Shown here: positions 39,856-50,318 of the stretch, one piece after another
Layout: the number at the start of each line of letters is the position of its first letter
Position numbering within the stretch: the first letter of the stretch is position 1
Source: Strigamia acuminata
Taxonomy: Eukaryota; Arthropoda; Chilopoda; Geophilomorpha; Linotaeniidae
DNA: 64,000 nucleotides
Reading direction: 5' to 3'
NCBI GenBank assembly: GCA_949358305.1
Contig: OX442314.1
Coordinates: forward strand, 54,507,369-54,571,368
The notes under the pieces: generated by a model
Databases searched by the model: none
Told to the model about the DNA's origin: nothing
What the model saw: the letters and a program-made list of their open reading frames with translations, nothing else
Made by a program: the position numbers and the translations under genes

Positions 39856-40486
39856 TGTCGTGATTCGACTTTGTGGTTAAAGATAATAAATAATACACTC
39901 GGGAATACAATATATTTCAAATACTGCTTTATTAAAACACGCTTACTAATACAAATATAAGTCAAGATGTTTCCTGTGTTGGTCCTCGGATTCGGCTGCG
40001 AATACGAGTTGCCGCTAAACAATGGCGGATCCAATTGTTTAGTCCTACGCGTGGTCTATGTTTGTTGTCTAGGGTATTTCCACGTGTTGTTATGAACACG
40101 CGAGAATTCGCTTTCTCGTGCGAATTAAACGAATATCGTTCGAATATTTATTCTAGCGTAGATTGGCTACGCTAAATAAACGTGGCTGTTGTACAGTTGA
40201 GATGGTCAGCGGGCACCGGTCCTCGATCAATCCGTGAAACGGCCTGAAAGGTGAGGTAAATGGTGCTCTTGCTGAAATGTGGTAACTGTAGTGTCGTTTC
40301 CGGTCAAGTATCGGCGTTATATACTAACCGGAAATGACGTCATATGCAAATCCTTCCGATTATGCAGGTTCGCAGAAACACGAGACTAGTCAGTCTAGTC
40401 GGTATTTCTAGCGCGCTCTAGTGGCGAGTATTAGTAACACAATAATCACCGCTAATTACTTCTTCAGGTGATGCCGAATCACCACA
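39856..40486 (-). repeat. 5' LTR of the Gypsy element
   Basis: 631 bp, same sequence as 28700-29330 by eye, offset 11,156. It is promoter-proximal for the element: octamer at 40344-40351, CRE at 40335-40342, TATATAA at 40323-40317. Confidence 0.95.
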
Positions 40487-40490
40487 AACT

Positions 40491-40803
40491 GCGAACCAAC
40501 ATATAAAAATTTCATCAACAAATTAAAAAGAACTTGGGTCAGCCAAAATTCAAGTGTTAGCTCCTATCCAAGTGTAACCTCCAATAGAACATTAATAAAA
40601 TACATTAGGCATGTGTAATCAGTAATCGCCCAATGGTTTGTACAACATCAAATACAGTAAATAGGTCAAAATTATAAATTTGAAATTAACCATGACCGCT
40701 CCACTCATTGTTTTGACGTTTATACATTGTTAAGAACACACAACGTAAACACACTTTCCGTCAACAAAAATCAAATTACTTTATTAGTAAAAAAAAATGA
40801 GAC
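40491..40803. other. Flanking intergenic DNA
   Basis: Continues the pre-insertion sequence of 28.60-28.69 kb. No gene is supported. Confidence 0.45.
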
Positions 40804-41165
40804 AAAAAACATATTTTTGACCCTGCATAGATTAAAGCCTGATAACTTCAAACTGCTCAAATGTGAGTTTCTGCTTTTGTCAATGCCCGAAAATAATGGC
40901 AGTACCAAAACAGTGATGCTAAAACAATGCCAAAGGGTTGTGAACTTACACAAAGTAAAATTAACAAAATTTGGTTCTATCATGGAAACGGAGAGTCCCA
41001 AAAAGAGTAATTGCTGCCAAGATTGAACACTCACAAGGGGCAATTAAAAATGTATTGGCCAGTGGACCTGATGGTAACGTTAAAAACCGGTCAGAACGAA
41101 AAAAAGTTCTTTCGGCGCGCAACGAGTGATTGGTTCACGAGCTGGCAACAAAATTTCATCTACCA
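40804..41165 (+). pseudogene. Tc3-like transposase relic, N-terminal part
   Basis: Highly similar to 16660-16960: the same 5' leader (CTGATAACTTCAAACTGCTC), then MPKGCELTQSKINKIWFYHG, VIAAKIEHSQGAIKN and GPDGNVKNRSERKKVLSA. Frameshifts are present and the DDE region is absent. Confidence 0.75.
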
Positions 41166-41770
41166 TGAACTGACGAAGAAATAAACACTGCAAAAAACAT
41201 TAGATTTTCGTCCATAAAATATTTTGGAAATATAACTGAAATGTAATTTTCCAAACCGAAAAGTTATATTTCCAAATTGTACACAACACTGAATGCAACC
41301 ATTTCCAAACAACTTTTCGTAGCATGAAATATTAAATTTCCAAACAGTTAAACACAGATTTCTCAACCAGAAAAGATAATATGCTAGAAACAATTTGTGT
41401 TGGTTAATTATAATTTTTTAATTAATAAATTAAAATTTCATTAATGTTTAAAATTATTTTTGTAAATTTTACGTAAATTTCTGTTATTTTAACAAAATCT
41501 CATTTTCACAAATGATTTCCCAATTATTTTTCAAGTTTACAATATATACAGCTTTCGAAATGTAATAATTTTACACTCAAGAAATATCTGAAAACAAATT
41601 GATAAAACCACGTTTCCAGAAATCCTCAAGAGGTGCGCTTTAGCCCTTCTCCAGAATAAACAAAGCCCGACAATACAACAATATCTTTCTCTAAACCATT
41701 ATTGCAACTTTCAAGATGGCTCGAAATGCCTGACAACTCAATTTCTATCTCTATTTCACATACATGAATC
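41166..41770. promoter_or_regulatory. Upstream region of the aquaporin gene
   Basis: AT-rich, no ORF. The stretch 41217-41350 repeats TTTCCAAA/GGAAAT words. Promoter elements could not be assigned with confidence. Confidence 0.3.
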
Positions 41771-44105
41771 ATGACCACTCGACTGGCGACCATTTCCGCC
41801 TTTGTCAGAGAGGTCACTGACGAAAAGGAAATCAGAACGGTAAATCTATGGAAATCCATAGTTGCCGAATTCATCGGCAGCTTCTTCCTCGTCCTCGTCG
41901 GCTGCGGCTCGACCGTCAAATGGATCACCCACCAGGACCCGGACGCCGACGTCGTGCAAATATCTCTCGCCTTCGGTATAACGTATGCGACCGTCGTGGA
42001 GTGCACGCGCCACATCAGCGGCGGACACATCAACCCGGCCGTCTCCACCGCCATGTTGTTCTCGGGCAGAATGACTGTCATACGTTATCTGTTCTACGTT
42101 ATCGGTCAGATGATCGGCGCCATGGCCGGATCAGGTTTGCTCAGACTCGTGACACCTCCCTCGATGCTCGGTGAGGGCAATTTAGGCGTGACGTCAGTGT
42201 ACGTAAATATGAGCAGCATCCAGGCAATCGCGGTCGAGTTTTTCATCACGCTTATCCTGGTTTTAACGATTTTCGCAGTTCGTGACGAAAATCGCACGGA
42301 TTTAAAAGGCTCTGGGCCACTCGCTGTTGGCTTGGTGGTAGTCACGTGTCACTTATTAGCGGTAAATTTGAATACAGTACAGATGTTATATTTATATTAG
42401 TAAATAATCAAAATTTATCTTGGGCCCTGGGCTAAGACATTCAATTCGTCTAATTTTGTTTTATTTTTGCTAAACTGATCACTAAAACACAGTCCCATAA
42501 ACATTTGGACCCCTAGAAGTTTGGGGCCCCCTCTAAAAAGAGTTTGGGGCCCCTAGAAATTTGGAGCCCCCTCTAAAAGGAGTATGGGGCCCCTAGAAAT
42601 TTGGGGCCCCCTCTAAAAAGAGTTTAGGGCCCCTAGAAATTTGGAGCCCCCTCTAAAAGGAGTATGGGGCCCCTAGAAATTTGGTAAGCCAAACTGATCT
42701 ACTAAAATAGGGCCCCACATAAAAATTTGGGCCCCTAGAAATTTGGTAAGCCAAACTGATCTTCTAAAATAGTCACCATAAAAATTTGGGGCCCTAGAAA
42801 TTTGGTAAGCCAAGCTGATCTACTAAAATAGGGCCCACATACAAATTTGGGCCTCTAGAAACTTGGGGCCCCCTCTAAAAGGAGTTTGGGGCCCCTAGAA
42901 ATTTGGTAAGCCAAACTAATCTACTAAAATAGAGCCTCCATAAAAAATTGGACCTCTAGAAATTTGGGCCCTAGAAATATGGGCCCCTAGAAAGTAGTAA
43001 GCCAAACTGATCTACTAAAATAGGGCCCCCACATAAAAATTTGAGCCCCTAGAAATATGAAGCCCCCTCTAACAGGAGTTTGGGGCCCCTAGAAATTTGG
43101 TAGGCCAAACTAATCTACTAAAATAGAGCCCCCATAAAAAATTGGACCTCTAGAAATTTAAGCTCCTAGAAAGTAGTAAGCCAAATTGATCTACTAAAAT
43201 AGGGCCCCCACATAAAAATTTGAGCCCCTAGAAATTTGAAGCCCCCTCTAACAGGAGTTTGAAGCCCCTAGAAATTTGGGGCCCCCTCTAAAAGCAGTTT
43301 GGGTTCCTAGAAATTTGGTAAGCCAAACTGATCTACTAAAATAGAGTCCTCATAAAAAATTGGACCCCTAGAAATTTGGGCTCCTAGAAATTTGGGCTCC
43401 CAGATATATGGACCCCTATAAATTTGGGCTCCTAGAAATATGGGCCCCTAAAAATTTGATAAGCCAAACTGATCTACTAAATAGGGCCCACATAAAAATT
43501 TGGGCTCCTAGAAATTTTGTCCCCTAGAAATATGGGCCCCTAGAAATTTGGTTAGCCAAACTGATCTACTAAAATAGGGCCCACATAAAAATATGGGCTC
43601 CTAGAAATTTGGCCCTCTAAAAATATGGGCCCCTAGAAATTTGATTCACCAAATTTTTCCTTTATTTCCTATTATTTTCTTTTTTTTTAAAACTGATCTG
43701 CTAAAATGAGGCCCCTAGGAATTTGGAGCCCTTTCTAAGTGCCCAGTGTTCTCACTGGCGGTTCTGACTTACTTTGACTATGTACAGTACGTATGTTATA
43801 TATATTTTAATTTTTTAGATTCCATACACCGGATGTAGTATGAACCCGGCTCGGTCGTTCGGCCCTGCAGTTATGGCAGATAGTTGGGATCGCCATTGGG
43901 TATAAATTAATAAAAAACATTGTAGCTTTTATTTTTAAAAAATAAGTTTTTATTTTTATTTTTTATTTTTTTATGTTTCTATTAGATTTATTGGCTTGGA
44001 CCTATTCTCGGTGGAGTTGTTGCAGCATTTTTCTATTTGTTGCTTTTGCGCGCCAAAATTCGTAAGGCAGAGGACGATGTTTCAGCAGTTTCAGGACTGG
44101 TTTAG
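41771..44105 (+). CDS. Aquaporin (water-selective type), three exons, 263 aa
   Basis: Exons 41771-42361, 43819-43899 and 43986-44105. Introns are GT...AG in phase 0. The product is a six-helix MIP-family channel. NPA boxes lie at 88-90 (GGHINPAVS) and 206-208 (CSMNPARSFGPAV). The aromatic/Arg filter F68, H194, C203, R209 is the full water-selective set of AQP1/AQP4-type and insect DRIP/PRIP proteins. The N-terminus (about 25 residues) is polar and the C-terminal tail is short. It moves water across the plasma membrane as a tetramer. The first exon holds the first five helices. The last two are small, which is why a plain ORF scan ends too early in intron 1. An AATAAA follows at 44167. Intron 1 is filled by a minisatellite. 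Confidence 0.93.
42487..43640. repeat. Minisatellite in aquaporin intron 1
   Basis: Over 1.1 kb of imperfect units built from GGGCCCCTAGAAATTTGG, GGCCCCCTCTAAAAGGAGTT and AAGCCAAACTGATCTACTAA blocks, with higher-order mixing. It occupies most of the 1,457-bp intron. Confidence 0.92.
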
Positions 44106-44166
44106 ATTTAATTTATTCAAAAACTAAATTTAAAAATAAAAAAGTGTGTTCTGTTTGTGAGAGTGA

Positions 44167-44172
44167 AATAAA
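44167..44172 (+). terminator. Poly(A) signal of the aquaporin gene
   Basis: AATAAA 62 bases after the stop codon. Confidence 0.7.
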
Positions 44173-44525
44173 GATAGAAATTTGTTTATTAAAAAAAAAC
44201 TCTTGTCTATTTTCAAATTCGAAAATCCCGCCTCTACGACGCCATTTTGGAATCAGAGCAAGACCCGGAGTTCGACCCACAACACCCTAACTGTATAAAC
44301 ACATTTTCTCAACACCAAACCAACCAAAAATTCCTCAAAAAATTAAATTACACTTTATGAACAAGAACTATTAATTTAGTTAACATCAAACTTGAATTTA
44401 TCATCAAATATCAATCCAATACGTCACCATTTCCCAGTGCAATGAAATCCCGCATTACACAACTAAATGGCCGAACCAACAACTATAAAACTCGATGCAA
44501 GTATCCCCGTCATTTCACCCAACCT
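44173..44525. other. Intergenic DNA
   Basis: No supported feature; AT-rich apart from a short CpG-containing patch at 44225-44285. Confidence 0.45.
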
Positions 44526-44945
44526 GTGAGTGTTCGGACAGACGCCACGTGGTCAGGGGAGGGCCACGAGGCGCTGGACGCAACACACACGATAAATTCT
44601 ACCCACGAAATACACAGAGACACAATATAGTTTTGGTTATGGTTTTATTAGTTGTCTAGGGGTATGATGCAGTGTCCCATGGTGTATTTCCCTAATGCGA
44701 TGGTTCCTTCGAACCATCCCTAATCATACCGCATGGCCATTGGCCATTGGCCGCCATGACACGCGTGGTCGGTAAACGGTTTGGGCCATGCCGCCGTAAG
44801 TTACGGAGAATGCACGGCGGACGTGGCGCAACTGGACGCTCAGGTCCCAGTGGGCGACAGCATCACCACACTAAGCTTGTACGCGGATCAGTTCTGGTCC
44901 GCATATAGCTTAGCCTAGTACTGCCTTTCATTTGTGAAGTCAGTA
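44526..44945 (-). mobile_element. Divergent LTR-like fragment (relative of the TGTGAC/GTCACA family)
   Basis: Shares the landmark order of the minus copy at 49744-50318: TTGTCTAGGGGTATG (44651-44665), a TCCCAT block, and CGCGTGGTCGGT (44763-44774). The remainder is too diverged to align by eye. The left end reads TGTGAGTG; the right border is not clear. Confidence 0.35.
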
Positions 44946-45220
44946 ATACTGTGTGTTAAAACTGGGGTATTTTTTAGTTACTGCAATTAAATTGGGTATT
45001 AAAAAATTTAGCCCTCATTTTAGACATATTAAGTCAAGGCGTTTAAGAATTTCAGTTAGCATTTCTGTATGTCTATTGTTAGATTTGATAGGACAGGCAA
45101 GTGTTATTGAAATTTTATTGAATATATTCATAAAGAGAAAATCAGTTTTATTCTTTCATTGTTGTATTTCTTACAGAGAAAAGAGGAATTTAGGATTTTG
45201 TCTTTCAATATTGTGGATTT

Positions 45221-45686
45221 GTGCATTCAGTCATGGATCAGGACCCTCTTTTGTCGCCGAAAGGCACTTTGCTCTTGCCGAGAGTCAATTCACCGAATCC
45301 AGAAGAAGCTGAAATCGAATTGAAGGTTACTCGATGGGAAGCACAAGCGTCCAGTTTAGCATCCATGTTGTTTCAATTGAAATCCGAAATTGATGCGGGA
45401 GACCTCGAAGCACAGTCGTCGCAATAGCAGCGGAAAAGGAATTGAAACTCATTAATGGACTGAACAATTTGCAGAATTTCGTAGAACGCACATGGTACCT
45501 GGGCGTCCGAATTAGGCACGTTCGCCGTCCGTTCTAACAAACATTACGGCGACACGGCCGATCGGCTTCAGCAGGGCCCACCACTTCCGGGTCCCGATTG
45601 TTGGAATCAACAACCTGCAGCTCCACCCGGTTGCGGAGGACCGCAACAGGTTGCGCGAGAGCTGCACCAAGTGCCCTGTATCACAG
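45221..45686 (+). pseudogene. Unrecognised coding relic ending at a splice donor
   Basis: Three overlapping frames in sequence: MDQDPLLSPKGTLLLPRVNS and on to EIDAGDLEA; AVVAIAAEKELKLINGLNNL; then THGDTADR-type text (HYGDTADRLQQGPPLPGPDC) ending at CACAG|GTGAGT (45687). The composition is strongly protein-like, but two frameshifts are needed. It may be the first part of the ORF cluster that continues to 48.65 kb. Confidence 0.4.
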
Positions 45687-46298
45687 GTGAGTGATCAGCC
45701 TGCAGGGGCAGCTGGTCACACAGTGTCCAGAGAAACGAAGGATAATATGACACCTCAGCATCAAAAGAAATTTTATTTTTGAAATTGCCCAAATTGCAAG
45801 TCGTTATGCTTCCGTGAGTAAAGTCAAATTCCAAGTAGATCTAATATTTTACTAAATATTTTCAGGCTCTTCTCCCACGTTTGAAATTATATTATTATTT
45901 GAGGAAATAACGATCTCATCGTTACTTCGCCGCCATTCGTCGACCAAGACCGAGACGACGACGCCAAGCCAGCCACGTCGCGTGAATCGATTTATTTTCA
46001 TGCATCGGACATAATGGCCATCCATGAATAATTTAAAAAATTAAAAAAAATATTAATTTTTTAATTTTTTTAATAAAATTTTTTTTAATTTTACTTTTTA
46101 TTTTTTATGAAAAATCGGGTTAGATTTTTAAGTGACAACCCAGTATTTCCATCGATAAAAGAAACCGAGTTATCTACTGTGGAAGATATGAGTTTTTTTT
46201 TATCTAGTTGAGTGAACGTGTTCGCATTTCTGGCTCTTGTTAATGTTAAATTTTTTTTTGTATATAAAATTAAAAATAATTTTATCATAATAGATATC

Positions 46299-46836
46299 AT
46301 GAGTCGAAACGGACGACCCGAAAAAAGGCGTTACGTCCTGGAGACACTGGAGGATTCGGAGGAACCAGGCTACCGTTTTGTTAACGCTTCGTCAGATCCT
46401 AACATTGTCGCAAATTGGGCTAGGGACAATCCGGGCATTGTACTCCGTCATGTTCTCAACGCAATGGGCATTAATCCCCAAAACCTGTCACATCTCTCTT
46501 ATTCACCAAGGACCAGAGATGGCAATTCACGACGATCCTGCAAGCATGTCTAGGATTAACACCCCATTAGAAAGTATAACGAAGCCCCAGCAAGCCCAGT
46601 CTAAAGATCAGCTAGTGGAAAGTGTTGCTAAAATTCATTTGGATTTAGACATCCTGCCAACCGAGGAGGCAATAGCTTCAGCATCGACTGTCCCTAGTTG
46701 GTGTACCATTAACTTGGATTCCGGCACTTCATCGGTCGATCCTCCGAACCAAGATTTAACTTTTAAGGACAATCTTGAGACGGTTCCTTCTCCTATCATC
46801 CATTTTTTTATTGTTGCATTTATTGGAATTGTTTAA
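46299..46836 (+). pseudogene. Unrecognised ORF with one frameshift
   Basis: From ATG 46299: MSRNGRPEKRRYVLETLEDS and on to NPGIVLRHVLNAMGINPQN. A frameshift within about 46470-46540 leads into RINTPLESITKPQQAQSKDQ and a Ser/Thr/Asp-rich remainder ending VAFIGIV. No family is recognised. A short polar ORF follows at 46848-47168 in a similar style. Confidence 0.4.
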
Positions 46837-48057
46837 GTAGTATCTAAGTGAAGCGTTACTCCTCGAATCCAAATGGCAACCATCACTCCCGAAAAAATAA
46901 AAGAAAGTGTTTTCCAGAAGAAAGCCGCGAAAAATCGACAGGACAAAGCCGCTACCAAGAGTCAAAAGGAACCTTCAGTCGGTTCAATGTCTATCTTAAT
47001 GACAACCCAAGGTTGCCGAGTATCAGAATAGATGTGGTGATAGGGAACAAGCTAGTTTTCAGTCCGAATGACCGTATAAGTCACCATCTTTTGCGCGGGC
47101 AATCTCTGTTGCAAATCAACAGATGGAGGAAGTTTGCTCCAAGTCAGTTTTTGGCTGAAATTTATTAAATTGATTCAATCAACTGTCTGCAGTTATCAGA
47201 GAGAGTTAGAACAAGGATTTATGGTCTGAAAATGAGTCAAATTCACTATTTAGCCATTTTTTCTCATGTTTATGCATGATGCCGACATTTATGCTTGAGT
47301 ATTATGCAGATGCTAATTCTTTGTTTCCTTTCTTTTCCAATAGAGCAGCCATCACCATCATAGATCAGCCAGGACAGACCAGTCCTCCAAACATATCCTG
47401 ACCTGCCTGAATCAGGATTTGTTTCAGTGTTGCCAGTCCCCAGGATTCCTCCAAGCATAAGATGACAAAACATTCCATCAGAGATTCTCCAGTTGCAGCT
47501 CAACTCTACAGTTACAGATCAGCCAAGGACTCCAACATGTCCTCCTCTCAGATCATCCAGCCAGGTTTGGATCTGAAAAAGTGGTGCCTTTTGACCAAGA
47601 TTCCTGCAGTGTCCTTCTGTTGTTCAAGGTGCAGTTTTGTGATTTCCTCCTATTTGGATATAAGTGCTTGTGCAAGCTGGATACAAGTATAAGTGAAGTG
47701 TGAAGTGTCAACCCTCTACAGGCAATTGAAGTTAGTGTTGTTGTTTCCTTGGTGGATACTTTATGGTGATTGGTGATAAAGTTACAAGTCCTTCAAGACT
47801 CTTCAAGTCCAAGTTCAACAAAGCAAGGTGGCACTACACAACAACAAGATCCTGGAATTCAACAAAGAAAACACAACGCAATGTCCCAGCTGTTTGGAGA
47901 AAGAAGAAATTATTTTTAATTAATTTTAAAATTTATTTTGTCTTTTTACAATAAATTCTTTTTGGGGGTTTTTGAGTTTTGGACCAGGGGTTTTGGTTAG
48001 CCAGGGGTGGAGTTTACTGTATCTAAGCCTATTTATTTCTAAAGTATTCTTAGACAA
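46837..48057. other. Unassigned DNA between ORF pieces
   Basis: An open frame at 46848-47168 (basic start, then FNVYLNDNPRLPSIRIDVVI) and a second overlapping frame from ATG 46873 (MATITPEKIKESVFQKKAAK) may belong to the same broken coding unit. The stretch 47270-47960 holds only short frames. Confidence 0.35.
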
Positions 48058-48654
48058 GTGTATGTCCTAGTGGTCAATGGTCAGTTACTGTTTAGTGTTT
48101 CATTGAACCTTCCGGTCATTTTAATGGTTTCTCCATTCATGCCCCGGCCGGAAATGTCCACCATGGAGCGGACAAAAGCGGAGGTAGAGCACTATTACCC
48201 TGTTTTGATTGAGGCCGCGAAAAAGATTAGCCAGGCAATTATCGAAGACATGATTCCTGATCTGAGTATTCCCCTCACCATAATGCAGTGGATATTCCAC
48301 CCGGCGAAACATGAAACCTTTCAGACCCGCTCATTCGTTTGGTGTAAGCTTTTGCATCGTATTTCCTCCGAAACACATCCTTCAATTCGTAATGGATGGC
48401 ACACGGGATTACCCGACCACCATTTCCAATACGCAGAGAAGGCCATTACTAGCGTTATTCCACTGGGAGGACCGGACCCTTTAGAGGTTTTTACGGCTGA
48501 GCAATACGGGTCGGTGAGAGATCCTCTATTACAACTTGTAGAACCGGAAGTTATTCCAGAGGTTGTGACGATGAATACCGAATCACCGGCGACATCGGTC
48601 ACCGCTATAACTTCAGTTGTGGACGAATTTATTGAGGATTCAGAGTTGGATTAG
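48058..48654 (+). CDS. Unrecognised ORF, 3' end of a gene or retroelement
   Basis: An open frame of up to 198 codons. The most likely start is ATG 48121, 48148 or 48157, or this is a 3' exon. Features: a helical start (ERTKAEVEHYYPVLIEAAKK), MQWIFHP, IRNGWHTGLPDHHFQYAEKA, and a Thr/Val/Glu-rich tail ending EDSELD. An AATAAA lies at 48809, 155 bases after the stop. No known domain. The helical part and the acidic tail are loosely reminiscent of the N-terminal region of the Gypsy ORF3 (YYEEVRRTAHDEVF, DWRPRHGFITSQRAMHQL), but this is too weak to claim homology. Confidence 0.45.
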   Translation: MYVLVVNGQLLFSVSLNLPVILMVSPFMPRPEMSTMERTKAEVEHYYPVLIEAAKKISQAIIEDMIPDLSIPLTIMQWIFHPAKHETFQTRSFVWCKLLHRISSETHPSIRNGWHTGLPDHHFQYAEKAITSVIPLGGPDPLEVFTAEQYGSVRDPLLQLVEPEVIPEVVTMNTESPATSVTAITSVVDEFIEDSELD

Positions 48655-48808
48655 AAAGCGCTTCAATCGCTAGGATCCGTTACCTTCCTAGTGGTTTCCC
48701 CTTAAAAGCCCGAAGTAACGAATTCAATTCACAATTTTTTGACAAATTCTCCAGTTGAAGCTCCAAATATTCGTTATTTTTCTAGTTGTGAGTCACCCCC
48801 TTTAGCGA

Positions 48809-48814
48809 AATAAA
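48809..48814 (+). terminator. Poly(A) signal after the 48.1-kb ORF
   Basis: AATAAA 155 bases after the stop codon at 48654. Confidence 0.5.
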
Positions 48815-49086
48815 CATTTTGTAACATTTAATCATTCTTTTGAATTTTTTTGTGTGTCATGTTTTCTCGAAATTATTAATTTTAATTATTGATTTTAATC
48901 AGTAACTATGTTTACCGGTATTTGCAATAATTACATTTCTAATTGAAAGTGTGTTTCATTGTAAACTAATTTGTCAAATTTTATTATTCAGTTGAAAGTG
49001 CAAATTTTGACGTTATCCGTGTGATTATTTCTTTGGTTGTGGAAATAAGTCTTTCTGCAACAAGAAAATTTTGTTAATATTAAGTT

Positions 49087-49391
49087 GATTTTCTTATATT
49101 TTATTAATATTTTGATTTTCTTATATTTTATTAATATTTTGATTTTCTTATATTTTATTAATATTTTGATTTTCTTATATTTTATTAATATTTTGATTTT
49201 CTTATATTTTATTAATATTTTGATTTTCTTATATTTTATTAATATTTTGATTTTCTTATATTTTATTAATATTTTGATTTTCTTATATTTTATTAATATT
49301 TTGATTTTCTTATATTTTATTAATATTTTGATTTTCTTATATTTTATTAATATTTTGATTTTCTTATATTTTATTAATATTTTGATTTTCT
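49087..49391. repeat. 27-bp minisatellite, 11.3 perfect copies
   Basis: The unit GATTTTCTTATATTTTATTA plus ATATTTT is repeated without visible change. Since 27 is divisible by 3, a 102-codon frame of a nine-residue hydrophobic repeat (FLYFINILI) results. It is not considered a gene. Confidence 0.95.
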
Positions 49392-49743
49392 AAATTTAAT
49401 AAATACTATATAGCATTTGATTAAGTTAAGATTTTATTTTTATCACTACCAAGGATTGAAGCCTGAATTCTCCTGATGGTCTTAATCCTCAAGGTATATT
49501 TTAAATAGTATGTAACTACGCCAACCGAAATGCAATTAATAAAAACACCTTCGACCGAGTTTCCGCCAACCAGGTTGGATATGTACAATACAATTATAGG
49601 ACATCAGAAGGTGAATTTGGTGCAAGTGAGTTTGTGAATTTTGGTTTATAATCAACTCTTAATGACTTGGCACATTTTAAATGTCGTTTAGTCAAGTTTA
49701 TCTTGCCTAAACGATTCTGTAATTTTATGATTTTGTATTAATC
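49392..49743. other. Intergenic DNA
   Basis: AT-rich; no feature supported. Confidence 0.45.
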
Positions 49744-50318
49744 TGTGACTGGTATGGTCTCTCCCAAGATAGTCTGGGGATTGACTACTATGTACTCACG
49801 TAATGATTAAGACAGGGACTCCGGATTGTTGGATTTTGGCCTTTAATCGTTGTCTAGAGGTCGGAGTCTCCCATCTACCCATGTGTAGCAGTGCTGTTAG
49901 GCACGCAACATCGCCAACCGTCCCGTCACACACAGAGCATGTGCCCCATGGGTGACGTGGTCGGTTACCAACAGACATTCTATCGTACTTACCCGGTACG
50001 ATCCATGTGACTACGCATGGAGGCTGCAAGAGGCTCCAAGCCATTCACTGAGAGTTACAGTGGTGAATGGTGAGAGGAGCAGCGTCAGCAACAGGCAGGG
50101 TTGCCTTTGCCAGCGTCGGGACCTTAACAGCACACACTTATCTTTCTTTACCGCACGTCCTTTCTGTCTGCTCTCCCAGCTCCATCTCTCTCTCATCACA
50201 CCACTCAGCTCCCTCCTCCCCTGGCTGGGTCAGTCTACCCTGCGAAGGGAGACGGCCTTAGGGCCACTGGGCGGTGTGTGGAGTGACTCAGGTCACAGCT
50301 GGTGGCCAAGCGGTCACA
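49744..50318 (-). mobile_element. Solo LTR, family TGTGAC/GTCACA, copy 2 (minus)
   Basis: Plus-strand ends TGTGACTGGTATGGTC and GGCCAAGCGGTCACA are the reversed termini of the copies at 17.3 and 60.3 kb. Collinear blocks include TTGTCTAGAGG, GTGACGTGGTCGGTT, CTTACCCGG and GTGAATGGTGAG. The flanking tetranucleotides AATC and AACC differ by one base, consistent with an old 4-bp duplication. Confidence 0.78.

Larger units (their letters stand above)
28700..40486 (-). mobile_element. Complete Gypsy-superfamily LTR retrotransposon with spliced ORF3
   Basis: An 11,787-bp element on the minus strand, flanked by the target duplication AACT (28696-28699 and 40487-40490). The LTRs are 631 bp each with no difference seen by eye, implying a recent insertion. 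From its 5' end: LTR (39856-40486), primer-binding-site candidate, gag (39763-36917), pol in the -1 frame (to 32838), spliced ORF3 (32652-29530), polypurine tract, 3' LTR. The Pol order protease-RT-RNase H-integrase defines Gypsy (Metaviridae-like). All main frames are open, so it may be autonomous. It sits about 100 bases after repeat copy B. Confidence 0.96.

Noticed and set aside
41846-42345. Minus-strand and alternative plus frames over aquaporin exon 1
   Set aside because: Shadows of the aquaporin frame.
49085-49393. 102-codon hydrophobic ORF
   Set aside because: It is only the translation of a perfect 27-bp array.
49560-49645. GGTGAATTTGGTGCAAGTGA as a second copy of the Tc1 fragment at 56.8 kb
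   Set aside because: Only about 18 bases resemble each other; too short to separate from chance.
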